In this document: positions 51,470-60,646 of the stretch, piece by piece
How positions within the stretch are numbered: position 1 is the stretch's first letter
Layout: each line of letters begins with the position of its first letter
Origin: Streptomyces amritsarensis
Lineage (GTDB): Bacteria; Actinomycetota; Actinomycetes; Streptomycetales; Streptomycetaceae
NCBI RefSeq assembly: GCF_001953875.1
Contig: NZ_MQUR01000009.1
Span: 1 to 64,000 of the forward strand
DNA: 64,000 nucleotides
Direction: 5' to 3'
Notes under the pieces: model-generated
Databases searched by the model: none
What the model saw: the letters and a program-made list of their open reading frames with translations, nothing else
Told to the model about the DNA's origin: nothing
Made by a program: the position numbers and the translations under genes

Positions 51470-52873
51470 ATGAGCCACAGCAGCACCGTCGCACCTCCCG
51501 AGCCGCCGCGGACCGAGGCTGGTTCCCCGCTCGGCAACGGACTCAAGCAGCGCCACCTCTCGATGATCGCCCTCGGCGGTGTCATCGGCGCCGGACTCTT
51601 CGTCGGCTCCGGGGCCGGCATCGCCGCGGCGGGACCCTCGATCGTGCTCGCCTACGCCGCGTCCGGACTGCTCGTGATGTTCGTGATGCGGATGCTCGGC
51701 GAGATGTCCGCCGCCAACCCCGCGTCCGGCTCCTTCTCGGTGCACGCGGAGCGGGCGATCGGCCCGTGGGCGGGGTTCACCGCCGGCTGGATGTTCTGGA
51801 CGCTGCTGTGCGTGGGCGTGGCCATCGAGGCCATCGGCGCGGCGCACATCATGACGGGCTGGTTCCCGGGTACCCCGTCCTGGATGTGGGTGCTGGTCTT
51901 CATGGCGCTGTTCTGCGGGTCCAACCTGGCGGCCGTCTCGCACTTCGGCGAGTTCGAGTTCTGGTTCTCCGCCCTCAAGATCGGCGCCATCGCCCTCTTC
52001 CTGGGCCTCGGCGTGCTGGCCGTCCTCGACCTGCTGCCCGGCACCGGCGCCCCCGGCACCGCCAACCTGCTCCACGACGGCGGCTTCCTCCCGAACGGTG
52101 TGGACGGCCTGCTGGTCGGCCTGCTGGCCTCGGTCGTCGCCTACGGCGGGCTGGAGACGGTCACCATCGCCGCCGCCGAGTCGGAGAACCCCGTCAAGGG
52201 CGTGGCCCGGGCCGTGAAGACGACGATGTGGCGCATCGCCGTCGTCTACGTCGGGTCGATGCTCGTCATCGTCACGCTGCTGCCGTGGAACGACCCGAAG
52301 GTCACGGAGAACGGCCCGTACGCGGCCACCCTGGACCACCTGGGCATCCCGGCGGCCGGCGAGATCATGAACGTGGTCATCCTCATCGCCCTGCTGTCCG
52401 CGATGAACGCCAACATCTACGGCTCCTCGCGCATGGCCTACTCCCTGGTCTCCCGCGGCCAGGGCCCCAAGGCGCTGGGCCGGGTCACCGGCGCCGTGCC
52501 GCGCCGGGCGGTGCTCGCCTCCTCCGGCTTCGGCTTCGTCACCGTGCTGCTGTCGTACTGGTACCCGGACACCCTGTTCGCCTGGCTGCTGAACATGGTC
52601 GGCGGCGTCATCCTCGTGGTCTGGGGCTTCATCGCCGTCTCGCAGTTCGCGCTGCGCCGCAGGCTGGAGCGCGAGGCCCCCGAGAAGCTCGTCGTGCGGA
52701 TGTGGTGCTTCCCGTACCTGACGTGGGTGGCGCTCGCCGGGGTGGCCGGGGTCCTGGTCCTGATGGCGCTGGGTGAGGACACCCGGGTGCAGGTGATCTT
52801 CACCGGCGGCCTGACCGCCGCCCTCGCCGTGACCGGATACGTGGTGCAGCGCCGGGCGGCCGCCGCCGCCTGA
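51470..52873 (+). CDS. Amino acid permease (APC family), third of three paralogues
   Basis: A 467-residue transporter with 12 predicted helices and the start motif HLSMIALGGVIGAGLFVGSG. It shares whole-length similarity with the permeases at 47451 and 49852. It alone has the double palindromic operator, so it is probably controlled separately. It ends at the strong hairpin at 52886. Substrate unknown. Confidence 0.93.
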   Translation: MSHSSTVAPPEPPRTEAGSPLGNGLKQRHLSMIALGGVIGAGLFVGSGAGIAAAGPSIVLAYAASGLLVMFVMRMLGEMSAANPASGSFSVHAERAIGPWAGFTAGWMFWTLLCVGVAIEAIGAAHIMTGWFPGTPSWMWVLVFMALFCGSNLAAVSHFGEFEFWFSALKIGAIALFLGLGVLAVLDLLPGTGAPGTANLLHDGGFLPNGVDGLLVGLLASVVAYGGLETVTIAAAESENPVKGVARAVKTTMWRIAVVYVGSMLVIVTLLPWNDPKVTENGPYAATLDHLGIPAAGEIMNVVILIALLSAMNANIYGSSRMAYSLVSRGQGPKALGRVTGAVPRRAVLASSGFGFVTVLLSYWYPDTLFAWLLNMVGGVILVVWGFIAVSQFALRRRLEREAPEKLVVRMWCFPYLTWVALAGVAGVLVLMALGEDTRVQVIFTGGLTAALAVTGYVVQRRAAAAA

Positions 52874-52885
52874 CAGCCCCTCGAC

Positions 52886-52925
52886 CGCAGGTGGGCCCCG
52901 TGCGAACGCACGGGGCCCACCTGCG
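52886..52925 (+). terminator. Hairpin terminator of the third permease
   Basis: An 18-base perfect stem, cgcaggtgggccccgtgc (52886-52903) and its complement (52908-52925), with a gaac loop. Confidence 0.95.
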
Positions 52926-52979
52926 TTGTACAGAGGCAACCCTTACGTGTGAGGCGGAATAGATGCTGCTAGCGTGCAG

Positions 52980-52996
52980 TTGCGCATTAATTGCAA
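52980..52996 (+). promoter_or_regulatory. Putative Nur box in front of sodF
   Basis: TTGCGC-ATTAA-TTGCAA fits the Nur operator pattern TTGCAA-N5-TTGCAA with two changes in the first half. A -10-like TAGCGT lies at 52970-52975, so the box would overlap the transcription start and allow repression by nickel-bound Nur, as known for sodF in Streptomyces coelicolor. Confidence 0.75.
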
Positions 52997-53033
52997 TTAG
53001 CGATTGGCACGCCGAGGGGACCGGATAACACGC

Positions 53034-53690
53034 ATGGCCATCTACACGCTTCCTGAGCTTCCGTACGACTACGCGGCGCTGGAGCCGGTGATCAACCCGC
53101 AGATCATCGAGCTGCACCACGACAAGCACCACGCGGCCTACGTCACGGGCGCCAACAACACGCTGGAGCAACTGGCGGAGGCGCGCGACAAGGAGAACTG
53201 GGGTGCGCTGGGCGGCCTGGAGAAGAACCTCGCGTTCCACCTCTCCGGCCACATCCTGCACAGCATCTACTGGCACAACATGGCCAGCCCGAAGACCGGC
53301 GAGGGCGGCGGCGAGCCCACCGCGGCCGACGGCCTCGGCGACCTGGCCGACGCGATCACCGAGTCCTTCGGCTCGTTCGCCAAGTTCAAGAAGCAGCTGA
53401 CCTTCGCGTCCTCCGCCACCCAGGGCTCCGGCTGGGGCGTCCTCGCGTACGAGCCGGTCAGCGGCCGCCTGGTCGTCGAGCAGGTCTACGACCACCAGGG
53501 CAACGTGGGCGTGGCCAGCACCCCGATCCTGGTCTTCGACGCCTGGGAGCACGCCTTCTACCTGCAGTACAAGAACCAGAAGGTGGACTTCATCGAGGCG
53601 ATGTGGAACGTCGTCAACTGGCAGGACGTCTCCAAGCGCTACGCCGACGCCAAGGCGAACACCCCGCTGCTGATCCCCGCCAAGGGCTGA
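53034..53690 (+). CDS. sodF: Iron superoxide dismutase
   Basis: A 218-residue Fe/Mn-family [23 protein letters not shown]. Metal ligands are His in [12 protein letters not shown], His in ILHSIYWHN, and Asp and His in [24 protein letters not shown] is the region that tunes the metal. It converts superoxide to peroxide. In Streptomyces the iron enzyme is expressed when nickel is scarce, in alternation with the nickel enzyme SodN; the Nur box upstream supports this. It is convergent with the DsbA-like gene across a shared hairpin. Confidence 0.93.
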   Translation: MAIYTLPELPYDYAALEPVINPQIIELHHDKHHAAYVTGANNTLEQLAEARDKENWGALGGLEKNLAFHLSGHILHSIYWHNMASPKTGEGGGEPTAADGLGDLADAITESFGSFAKFKKQLTFASSATQGSGWGVLAYEPVSGRLVVEQVYDHQGNVGVASTPILVFDAWEHAFYLQYKNQKVDFIEAMWNVVNWQDVSKRYADAKANTPLLIPAKG

Positions 53691-53754
53691 TCGCACCCCC
53701 GAGCCCGTCCGCCTCGTGATCGTCTTCTCACCCTTCACCGGCGGGCGTGTCCAG

Positions 53755-53795
53755 CAGGAGACCCCCGTGAGGACGTGACTCACGGGGGTCTCCTG
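53755..53795. terminator. Bidirectional hairpin between sodF and the DsbA-like gene
   Basis: A 16-base perfect stem, caggagacccccgtga (53755-53770) and tcacgggggtctcctg (53780-53795), between convergent genes. Confidence 0.95.
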
Positions 53796-53814
53796 TGTCG
53801 TGCGGCCGTACGGG

Positions 53815-54465
53815 CTACTCGAAGGACGGGCCCTTCGTGCGGCTCCGCTTGATCTCGTAGAAGCCGGGGGTGGAGGCCACGAGCAGGGTGCCGTCCCACA
53901 GCCGGGCCGCGGCCTCGCCGCGCGGGGTCGGGGTGACGACCGGGCCGAAGAAGGCGACGTCGCCCTCGCCGCCGGCGCCCGGAACGGAGATCACCGGGGT
54001 GCCGACCTCCTGGCCCACGCGGTCGATGCCGTTGTTGTGCGACGCCCGCAGCACCTCGTCGTACTCGTCGGAGTCGGCGTAGGCGAGCAGCTCCGCCGGC
54101 AGGCCGACCTCGGCCAGTGCCTCGGCGATCACCTCGCGGGTGGCTCCCTTGTCCTCGTTGTGGATGCGGGTGCCGAGCGCGGTGTAGAGCTTGCCGGTGA
54201 CCTCGTCGCCGTGCTTCTGCTGGGCCGCTATGACCACGCGCACGGGAGCCCAGCCCTTGGGGCCGAGGAGCTCGCGGTACACCTCGGGCAGCTCGTCGAG
54301 CTTGTTCTCGTTGAGGACGGCGAGGCTCATCACGTGCCAGCGCACCTCGACGTCGCGGACCTTCTCGACCTCCAGCATCCAACGGGACGTCATCCAGGCC
54401 CAAGGGCAGAGCGGGTCGAACCAGAAGTCGACCGGGGTCTTCTCGCGCACCTGGGTCTCGGTCAT
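53815..54465 (-). CDS. DsbA-family oxidoreductase, mycothiol-dependent nitroreductase-like
   Basis: A 216-residue thioredoxin-fold protein with an inserted helical domain, close in pattern to Mycobacterium Rv2466c (VDFWFDPLCPWAWMTSRWML, EVRWHVMSLAVLNEN). Rv2466c has a CPWC active site; here the motif is CPWA, so only the first cysteine remains. It would then work by a monothiol mechanism, perhaps with mycothiol. Enzymes of this group reduce mycothiol mixed disulfides and nitro compounds. It is divergent from pepN (138 bases). Confidence 0.9.
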   Translation of the reverse strand: MTETQVREKTPVDFWFDPLCPWAWMTSRWMLEVEKVRDVEVRWHVMSLAVLNENKLDELPEVYRELLGPKGWAPVRVVIAAQQKHGDEVTGKLYTALGTRIHNEDKGATREVIAEALAEVGLPAELLAYADSDEYDEVLRASHNNGIDRVGQEVGTPVISVPGAGGEGDVAFFGPVVTPTPRGEAAARLWDGTLLVASTPGFYEIKRSRTKGPSFE

Positions 54466-54603
54466 GTCTCTCCTCTGTGTCGGTCTCAGGCGGAAAAAGG
54501 CATCAACGGCGCATGTCCTCCGTCGCCAACCAGGACGCCCTCGCACGCATTCCCCTCGTGCGAGGATTCGACCAAGAACGCGATCACGCACGAAGGAGTG
54601 CAG

Positions 54604-57162
54604 GTGCCCGGAGAGAATCTGTCCCGCGATGAGGCCCGCGAGCGGGCCGAGCTGCTGTCCGTCGACGGGTACGAGGTCGTCCTCGACATCAGGTCGGCGG
54701 TGGACGAGGCCGAGCCGGCCGAGGGCCCGCGGACCTTCCGCTCGGTGACGACGATCCGCTTCCGGGCCGCGGCCCCCGGCAGTGCCACCTTCGCGGACCT
54801 GATCGCCCCCTCGGTGAACTCCGTCACCCTGAACGGGCGCACGCTGGACGTGGCCGCCGTCTTCGACGGGGCCCGGATCGCCCTGGACGACCTGGCCTCC
54901 GAGAACGTCCTGGTCGTGGACGCGAACTGCGCGTACAGCCGGACGGGCGAGGGCCTGCACCGCTTCGTGGACCCGGAGGACGGCGAGGTCTACCTCTACA
55001 CGCAGTACGAGCCGGCCGACGCCCGCCGGGTGTACGCCAACTTCGAGCAGCCGGACCTGAAGGCGCCCTACCGCTTCGAGGTGACCGCGCCCGAGGGCTG
55101 GCAGGTGTGGAGCAACGGCGCCGAGGAGTCCCGCGAGGGGCAGACCCGCCGCTTCGCGCAGACCGCGCCGATCTCCACGTACATCACCTGCGTGGTGGCC
55201 GGTCCGTACCACTATGTGACGGACACCTACACCCGCGGGGACCTGACCATCCCGCTGGGCGCGATGTGCCGCAAGGGGCTCGCCAAGCACTTCGACGCGG
55301 ACGACGTCTTCCTCGTCACCAAGCAGGGCTTCGACCTCTTCCACGAGATCTTCGACTACCCCTACCCCTTCGGGAAGTACGACCAGGCCTTCGTGCCGGA
55401 GTACAACCTGGGCGCCATGGAGAACCCGGGGATGGTGACCTTCCGGGAGGAGTACATCTTCCGCGGCAAGGTCACGCAGGCCTCGTACGAGCGGCGCGCG
55501 AACGTGATCCTCCACGAGATGGCGCACATGTGGTTCGGTGACCTGGTCACCATGAAGTGGTGGGACGACCTGTGGTTGAAGGAGTCCTTCGCGGACTTCA
55601 TGGGCTCCTTCGGGCTCGTCGAGGCCACCCGCTTCGACCAGGCGTGGGTGACCTTCGCCAACAACCGCAAGGCGTGGGCCTACCGCGCCGACCAGCTGCC
55701 GTCCACGCACCCGATCACGGCCGACATCCGTGACCTGGAGGACGCGAAGCTGAACTTCGACGGCATCACCTACGCCAAGGGCGCGGCGGTGCTCAAGCAG
55801 CTGGTCGCCTACGTCGGCCGGGAGGCGTTCCTGGAGGGCGCCCGCCGCTACTTCAAGGCCAACGCGTACGGGAACACCACCCTCGACGACCTGCTGTCGG
55901 TGCTCGGCGAGGTGTCCGGACGGGACATGACCGAGTGGTCGCGGGCCTGGCTGCAGACGGCGGGCGTGAACGCGCTGACCCCGCTGGTGACCTACGACGC
56001 CGCGGGCCGGATCACCGAGCTCGCGGTCCTCCAGGAGGGCGACGAACTGCGCCCGCACCGGGTCGGCGTCGGCCTGTACCGGCTGGAGCCGGACGGCGCG
56101 CTGGTCCGCTACGCCCGGGCCGAGGCGGACGTCTCCGGCTCCCGCTCGGTGGTCGCGGAGCTGGCCGGGCAGGACCGGCCCGACCTGGTCCTGGTCAACG
56201 ACGAGGACCTCACCTACTGCAAGATCCGCTTCGACGAGGGTTCGCTGGCCACGCTGCGCGCGCACCTGGGCGACCTGACGGATCCGCTGGCGCGGGCGCT
56301 GAGCTGGTCGGCGCTGTGGAACCTGACGCGGGACGGCCTGATGCCGGCGCGCGACTTCCTCTCGCTGGTGCTGGCGCACGCGGGCCGGGAGACGGACGTC
56401 GGCGTCCTGCAGCAGCTGCACGCGCAGGCGCAGGCCGCGGTCACCCACTACGCGGCGCCGGAGCGGCGCGAGCAGAGCGGCCGGGACCTGGCGGCGGGCG
56501 CGCTGCACGAACTGCGGGCGGCGCAGCCGGGGTCGGAGCACCAGCTGACCTGGGCGCGGTTCTTCGCGGCGTGCGCGGCGAGCGAGGGCGACTTCCAGCT
56601 GCTGCTGGGGCTGCTGGAGGGGTCGGCGCGGATCGACGGCCTGGACGTGGACCAGGAGCTGCGGTGGGACCTCCTGCTGCCGCTGGCCGCGCACGGGGCG
56701 GTGGACGAGGCCGTCCTCACCGCCGAACTGGCCCGCGACGACACGGCGTCGGGCAAGCGGCACCAGGTGCGGTGCCTGGCGGCGCGGCCCTCACAGGCGG
56801 TGAAGGACCAGGCGTGGGCGGCGGTCGTCGAGTCGGACGCGCTGTCGAACGCGCTGGTGGAGGCGACGATCGCGGGCATGCAGCAGTCCTCGCAGCGGGG
56901 CCTGCTGGCGGCCCACGCGGGGCGCTACTTCGAGGTGATCGAGCGGGTGTGGTCGGACCGGTCGATCCAGATCGCGATGGACATCGTCAAGGGCCTCTAC
57001 CCCTCGCTCCAGGGTGACGCCGCGACGCTGGACGCCACCGACGCCTGGCTGGCCGGGCACGAGGACGCCGCCCCTGCGCTGCGCCGCCTGGTGCTTGAGT
57101 CCCGCGACGACCTGGCCCGGGCCCTGCGCGCGCAGGCCTGCGACGCCGCGGCGGGCAGCTGA
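54604..57162 (+). CDS. pepN: Aminopeptidase N (M1 family zinc metallopeptidase)
   Basis: From a GTG at 54604, preceded by AAGGAG at 5 bases, the protein has 852 residues. The exopeptidase motif GAMEN is at 270-274 and the zinc motif HEMAH at 304-308 with the third ligand Glu in WLKESFADF. An ERAP1-like C-terminal helical domain follows. It removes N-terminal residues, preferring Ala/Leu/Arg-type ends. Length and order are normal for actinobacterial PepN. Confidence 0.95.
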   Translation: MPGENLSRDEARERAELLSVDGYEVVLDIRSAVDEAEPAEGPRTFRSVTTIRFRAAAPGSATFADLIAPSVNSVTLNGRTLDVAAVFDGARIALDDLASENVLVVDANCAYSRTGEGLHRFVDPEDGEVYLYTQYEPADARRVYANFEQPDLKAPYRFEVTAPEGWQVWSNGAEESREGQTRRFAQTAPISTYITCVVAGPYHYVTDTYTRGDLTIPLGAMCRKGLAKHFDADDVFLVTKQGFDLFHEIFDYPYPFGKYDQAFVPEYNLGAMENPGMVTFREEYIFRGKVTQASYERRANVILHEMAHMWFGDLVTMKWWDDLWLKESFADFMGSFGLVEATRFDQAWVTFANNRKAWAYRADQLPSTHPITADIRDLEDAKLNFDGITYAKGAAVLKQLVAYVGREAFLEGARRYFKANAYGNTTLDDLLSVLGEVSGRDMTEWSRAWLQTAGVNALTPLVTYDAAGRITELAVLQEGDELRPHRVGVGLYRLEPDGALVRYARAEADVSGSRSVVAELAGQDRPDLVLVNDEDLTYCKIRFDEGSLATLRAHLGDLTDPLARALSWSALWNLTRDGLMPARDFLSLVLAHAGRETDVGVLQQLHAQAQAAVTHYAAPERREQSGRDLAAGALHELRAAQPGSEHQLTWARFFAACAASEGDFQLLLGLLEGSARIDGLDVDQELRWDLLLPLAAHGAVDEAVLTAELARDDTASGKRHQVRCLAARPSQAVKDQAWAAVVESDALSNALVEATIAGMQQSSQRGLLAAHAGRYFEVIERVWSDRSIQIAMDIVKGLYPSLQGDAATLDATDAWLAGHEDAAPALRRLVLESRDDLARALRAQACDAAAGS

Positions 57163-57251
57163 CCGGCGGCGCCGCTGCCGGGGGCCTCGGCCCCGGGCCC
57201 CGCGCCGCGAACGCCGGCGAGGCTGGATCTGCCGGCCCGTCCGGCGTTCGA

Positions 57252-57285
57252 GGACCGGTCCGGGGCCGAGGCCCCGGACCGGTCC
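57252..57285 (+). terminator. pepN terminator within a Streptomyces-type intergenic palindrome
   Basis: The arms ggaccggtccggggcc (57252-57267) and ggccccggaccggtcc (57270-57285) are perfectly complementary with almost no loop. The preceding 60 bases (gcgaacgccggcgaggctgg, then ccgtccggcgttcgaggacc) resemble a palindromic intergenic motif seen widely in Streptomyces genomes. Confidence 0.75.
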
Positions 57286-57406
57286 CCCGTACGGGCGCAC
57301 CCCATCGGCAGTCGAACGCCCGTACTTTAGCCCCAGCTTGTCCGGATTTGCCGACGGGCGTGTAACAGGGGTTAGCAAGGCCATGGCCTGAGGGAATCAC
57401 CGCGTC

Positions 57407-58369
57407 ATGAACCACAACGCACCCCTCCCCCTCGCCCACCTCACCGGCAACCGTCCCCGCGTGCTGACCCTCGCACAGCTGCGCGAGCACGGCGTGAGCG
57501 CCTCCGAGGCCGCCGAGCGGCCCTGGCAGCAGATCCTGCCCGGCGTGTTCCTGCTGCACGCCGGACCGGCGACCAGCGAGGAGCGACTGCACGCCGCGCT
57601 GCTGTACGCGGGACGGCGCGGCGCGGGCGAGGCCATGATCACCGGGCTGGCGGCGCTGGCCCTGTACCGCTTCGCCTCCGCGCCCCCGCTGCTCGCCCTC
57701 TCGCACATCGACGTCCTGGTGCCGGGCACCCGGCGGCTGCGGTCCACCGGCGACGTGCGGATCGTGCGCGCACACACCGCGCCCCGGTCCCAGGAGGTCA
57801 CCGGGCTGCCCGTGGCGCCCGTCGCGCGGGCCGTCGCCGACGCCGTCGCCCAGCTCTCCGACGCCGGCACCGTGCGCCGGCTGCTGAGCGAGGCCGTCCG
57901 CAGCGGGCACTGCGAACCGGCCGCCGTCGTACGGGAGCTGACGGTGGCCCGGCTGCTGAACCGGGCGCACGTGGTGGACGCCGTCGAGTCCCTCCTCGCG
58001 GAGGGCCGGGCCATCGCCGAGGACCGGCTCTACCAGGTCGTACGCGGCTACGAACTCCCCGACCCCGTCTGGAACGCGGACCTGCGGATCCCCGGCGGCC
58101 CGCACCTCGGCGGGGTCGACGCGTACTGGCCCGAGCACGCCGTGGCCGTGGAGATCGACACGCGCGCCCCGCGCCAGGGGGAGGACGAGGAGTGGTCCGA
58201 GTGCGTGCGCAAGCGCGAGACCCTGGAGCGGCTCGGGGTGACCGTCGTCCACATCACCCCGCGCAAGCTCCGCGACTGGCCCGAGCAGCAGGCCGCGGTC
58301 ATCCGGACCGCCCTGACGGCTTCCGGCGACCGCGAGCCCGCCGCCTACCTGGTGGTGCTCCCGAGGTGA
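57407..58369 (+). CDS. Protein with AbiEi-type N-terminal domain and nuclease-like C-terminus
   Basis: A 320-residue protein. Residues 1-100 read as a winged-helix of the AbiEi/transcriptional-regulator type (RVLTLAQLREHGVSASEAAER, QQILPGVFLLHAG, ITGLAALALYRF). The C-terminal part, residues about 215-300, has the order of a DUF559/Vsr-like PD-(D/E)xK fold: GGVDAYWPEHAVAVEID then a Glu/Arg helix and VTVVHITPRKL. No toxin partner gene is adjacent. Such proteins are common, lineage-specific and of unknown function in Streptomyces. Its end overlaps the convergent oxidase-like gene by 25 bases. Confidence 0.75.
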   Translation: MNHNAPLPLAHLTGNRPRVLTLAQLREHGVSASEAAERPWQQILPGVFLLHAGPATSEERLHAALLYAGRRGAGEAMITGLAALALYRFASAPPLLALSHIDVLVPGTRRLRSTGDVRIVRAHTAPRSQEVTGLPVAPVARAVADAVAQLSDAGTVRRLLSEAVRSGHCEPAAVVRELTVARLLNRAHVVDAVESLLAEGRAIAEDRLYQVVRGYELPDPVWNADLRIPGGPHLGGVDAYWPEHAVAVEIDTRAPRQGEDEEWSECVRKRETLERLGVTVVHITPRKLRDWPEQQAAVIRTALTASGDREPAAYLVVLPR

Positions 58370-59232
58370 GGGGAGAACTCCGGGGTGCTCCACAGCAGCC
58401 GCCCCGGATGCACGGCTTCCACCACCGACTCCACCCGGAAGAGGGTGCGGCGGCCGCCGTCGGGAGCGAACTCCGTCCGGGCCCGGCCGCTGAGCTGGAG
58501 GACGGACCCGTTCTCCCAGTCCGGGAAGAGCAGCCCGGCCCGCGGGTCGGCCGTCAGGTTCCCCAGGGTCAGGAACATCGCGTTCCCCGCATAGTCGGGC
58601 CAGGCCAGTTCGACCGGGGAGAGCACCTCCACGAAGCCGGGCAGGCCGCCGCGGTGGCTGGCGTCGACCCCGTCCGCCTCCGCCGTGGTGGCGATGAAGA
58701 AGGTGTCGGCGCCGCGTACGGCGCGCACCTGGCCGGGGGTGAGCGCGTCCCCGCGGCGCACCACACCGGCCCCCTCCGCGACCACCTCCAGCGGCTGCCG
58801 CTTCTGCAGGTACTTCGGGCAGTTGGCGAAGACCTGCTCGGCCTCGACGGCGAAGCCCCGCGCGGTCGCGGCGAGGGTTCCGTTCAGCCGCATCCGGCGC
58901 CGGGTGCGCGGGTCGAGCGCGATGGTCCCGACCCGGGTCCCGGCCGTGGCCAGTGCCTCGGCGAGCGGATCGCCCGCGGGCGGACCGCCGGCGACGGAGA
59001 TCCGGCGCGGGCCGGTGGCCCGCACGAAGCCGGGCGGCCCGGTGAGCCACGAGGCCCACATCCGGCCGGCGCCGTCGGCGGCCCCGACGACCAGGTGCGG
59101 CTGGAGCTCCAGGAAGGCCGCGGCGACGTCGCGGATGCCCGTGCCGATCGAGCGGCCGACGTGCTCGGCAGGCCCACGCACGCCGACCCGTTCCTGCACC
59201 GCCAGCGACCCCCAGTGGTAGACGCTGCTCAT
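58345..59232 (-). CDS. Pyridoxamine 5'-phosphate oxidase-family flavin-binding protein
   Basis: A 295-residue protein, MSSVYHWGSLAVQERVGVRG, with a split-barrel flavin-binding domain: FLELQPHLVVGAADGAGRMW, PRTRRRMRLNGTL and FIATTAEADGVDASHRGGLPGFVEV, then GNAMFLTLGNLTADPRAGLLF. It belongs to the larger two-barrel group annotated as PNPOx-family; reaction unknown. Its ATG overlaps the stop of the glyoxalase-fold gene (TAATG), so the two are coupled and under the same CGNR-linked promoter. Confidence 0.88.
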   Translation of the reverse strand: MSSVYHWGSLAVQERVGVRGPAEHVGRSIGTGIRDVAAAFLELQPHLVVGAADGAGRMWASWLTGPPGFVRATGPRRISVAGGPPAGDPLAEALATAGTRVGTIALDPRTRRRMRLNGTLAATARGFAVEAEQVFANCPKYLQKRQPLEVVAEGAGVVRRGDALTPGQVRAVRGADTFFIATTAEADGVDASHRGGLPGFVEVLSPVELAWPDYAGNAMFLTLGNLTADPRAGLLFPDWENGSVLQLSGRARTEFAPDGGRRTLFRVESVVEAVHPGRLLWSTPEFSPHLGSTTR

Positions 59233-59690
59233 TAGAAGAACCCGCAGGTCGGCGCCCCTGTGGTGGGGGCGGGGGCATCCTCGGCACCGGTCGGTACGGA
59301 GATCTCCAGGCGGGTGCCGTCGGGGTCGTGGAAGAAGATGCCGCCGGAGGCCGCGCCCTCGCCGTGCGCGACGACGCCCTCGTAGGCGAACGCGACGCCC
59401 AGGCCGCGCAGCCGCTCCTCGTAGGCGCGCACCTCCTCGACGGCGCCGGCCGAGAACGCCAGGTGGTGCAGCCCGGCCGCGGCCGGGGCGAAGGCGCCGT
59501 CCGCCTGCTGCCAGAGCGTGAGCACGAGCTCGCCGTCCCGGCCGAGGAAGGCGAAGCGGCGGTCCTCCTCCTTGCCCTCCCCCAGCACCTGGAAGTCGAG
59601 GGCGTCCCGGTAGAAGGCGAGCGAGCGCTCCAGGTCGGTGACGTTCAGGCCGACGTGCCCGGTGCGGAGCTTGCTGACGACGGTGGTCAT
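59232..59690 (-). CDS. VOC-family (glyoxalase/dioxygenase fold) protein
   Basis: A 152-residue protein with two VOC modules: TGHVGLNVTDLERSLAFYRDAL and GLHHLAFSAGAVEEVRAYEE. Likely metal ligands are the His of GHVGL, the His of LHHLAF and the Glu of RLEISVP. The substrate is unknown. It is first in a two-gene operon with the PNPOx-like gene and divergent from the CGNR regulator, which probably controls it. Confidence 0.9.
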   Translation of the reverse strand: MTTVVSKLRTGHVGLNVTDLERSLAFYRDALDFQVLGEGKEEDRRFAFLGRDGELVLTLWQQADGAFAPAAAGLHHLAFSAGAVEEVRAYEERLRGLGVAFAYEGVVAHGEGAASGGIFFHDPDGTRLEISVPTGAEDAPAPTTGAPTCGFF

Positions 59691-59724
59691 GACGGGTCCT
59701 TCCCCAGTGGCCGATCAAGGATTT

Positions 59725-59754
59725 CTAACCTTCTAAATTCACTTTAAGGGTTAG
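59725..59754. promoter_or_regulatory. Inverted repeat between the VOC and CGNR genes
   Basis: CTAACC-ttctaaa-ttcac-tttaa-GGGTTAG forms a near-palindrome in the AT-richer intergenic space; a further half-site ggggttag lies at 59788-59795. It is the likely operator of the CGNR protein for the divergent promoters. Confidence 0.65.
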
Positions 59755-59812
59755 GGCGGGGAGCGTCAACCGCTCACGTACTCTTGAGGGGTTAGCGAGC
59801 GAGGAGACAGAC

Positions 59813-60373
59813 ATGACGACGGCGGACCCACGGCCCCTGACCGGGGAGCCGATCGCCCTCGACCTGCTGAACACCCGCTGGGTACAGGAGGGCGAGCCCG
59901 TCGACCTCTTCGCCGGCGCGTTCGGCCTGAGCCGGGTCGAAGGGCTCGCGGTCTGGCTGGAGTCCACCGGGCTGGCGGACCGGTTCCGGGCCGACGCCCC
60001 GACCCTGGTCCACCTGATGACCGCGCGCGAGGCGCTGGCCCGCGCGGTGGCGGACCCGGCCGACGAGAGCGCCCGGGCACTGGTCGACGCCGTGCTGGAG
60101 CACGGCCGCATCCGCGCCACGCTGACCGCCGAAGGGCCGGGCGAGCGCGCCGAGTTCGCCGACCCGGCCTGGGGGCCGGCCTGGACCGCCGCCCGCGACT
60201 ACCTGGACCTGCTGGGCTCCGCGCCCGACCGGATCCGCAAGTGCGCCTCGGAGACCTGCGTCCTGCACTTCCACGACACCTCGCGCAACGGGACGCGGCG
60301 CTGGTGCTCGATGTCCGCCTGCGGAAACCGGGCGAAAGCCTCCCGCCACTACGCGCGCACGCGCGAGCGCTGA
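59813..60373 (+). CDS. CGNR zinc-finger transcriptional regulator (ABATE domain)
   Basis: A 186-residue protein. The N-terminal ABATE-type ligand domain starts GEPIALDLLNTRWVQEGEPVD. The C-terminal zinc finger reads KCASETCVLHFHDTSRNG then RRWCSMSACGNRAKASRHYAR, i.e. C-x4-C and C-x4-C-G-N-R. Such regulators are stress-linked and usually control a neighbouring operon; here the divergent VOC-PNPOx pair with the inverted repeat between them. Confidence 0.92.
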   Translation: MTTADPRPLTGEPIALDLLNTRWVQEGEPVDLFAGAFGLSRVEGLAVWLESTGLADRFRADAPTLVHLMTAREALARAVADPADESARALVDAVLEHGRIRATLTAEGPGERAEFADPAWGPAWTAARDYLDLLGSAPDRIRKCASETCVLHFHDTSRNGTRRWCSMSACGNRAKASRHYARTRER

Positions 60374-60646
60374 TCGCTCGAAATCTGTCACACCCGAACC
60401 GGCGGATACCCCCGCCCCGGTATCGACTTGGGGCCACCAAGTCGATAAATCAACTCTTCAGCCCCTGTGGTTCGCACCACTGTGCCCTGATACGGCCTCA
60501 CTGGCGGAAACACCGCACTGGCGAGTGTCCGCCACGGTAGGTCTCGGTCGATGACATCCCTCCCCAAAGAGCGGTCGGTTGCGCAAAGCTGACCGGTCAT
60601 CCGGCACCGAAATCCGGACCGTATCTTTCACTTACCAGGGATGCTG

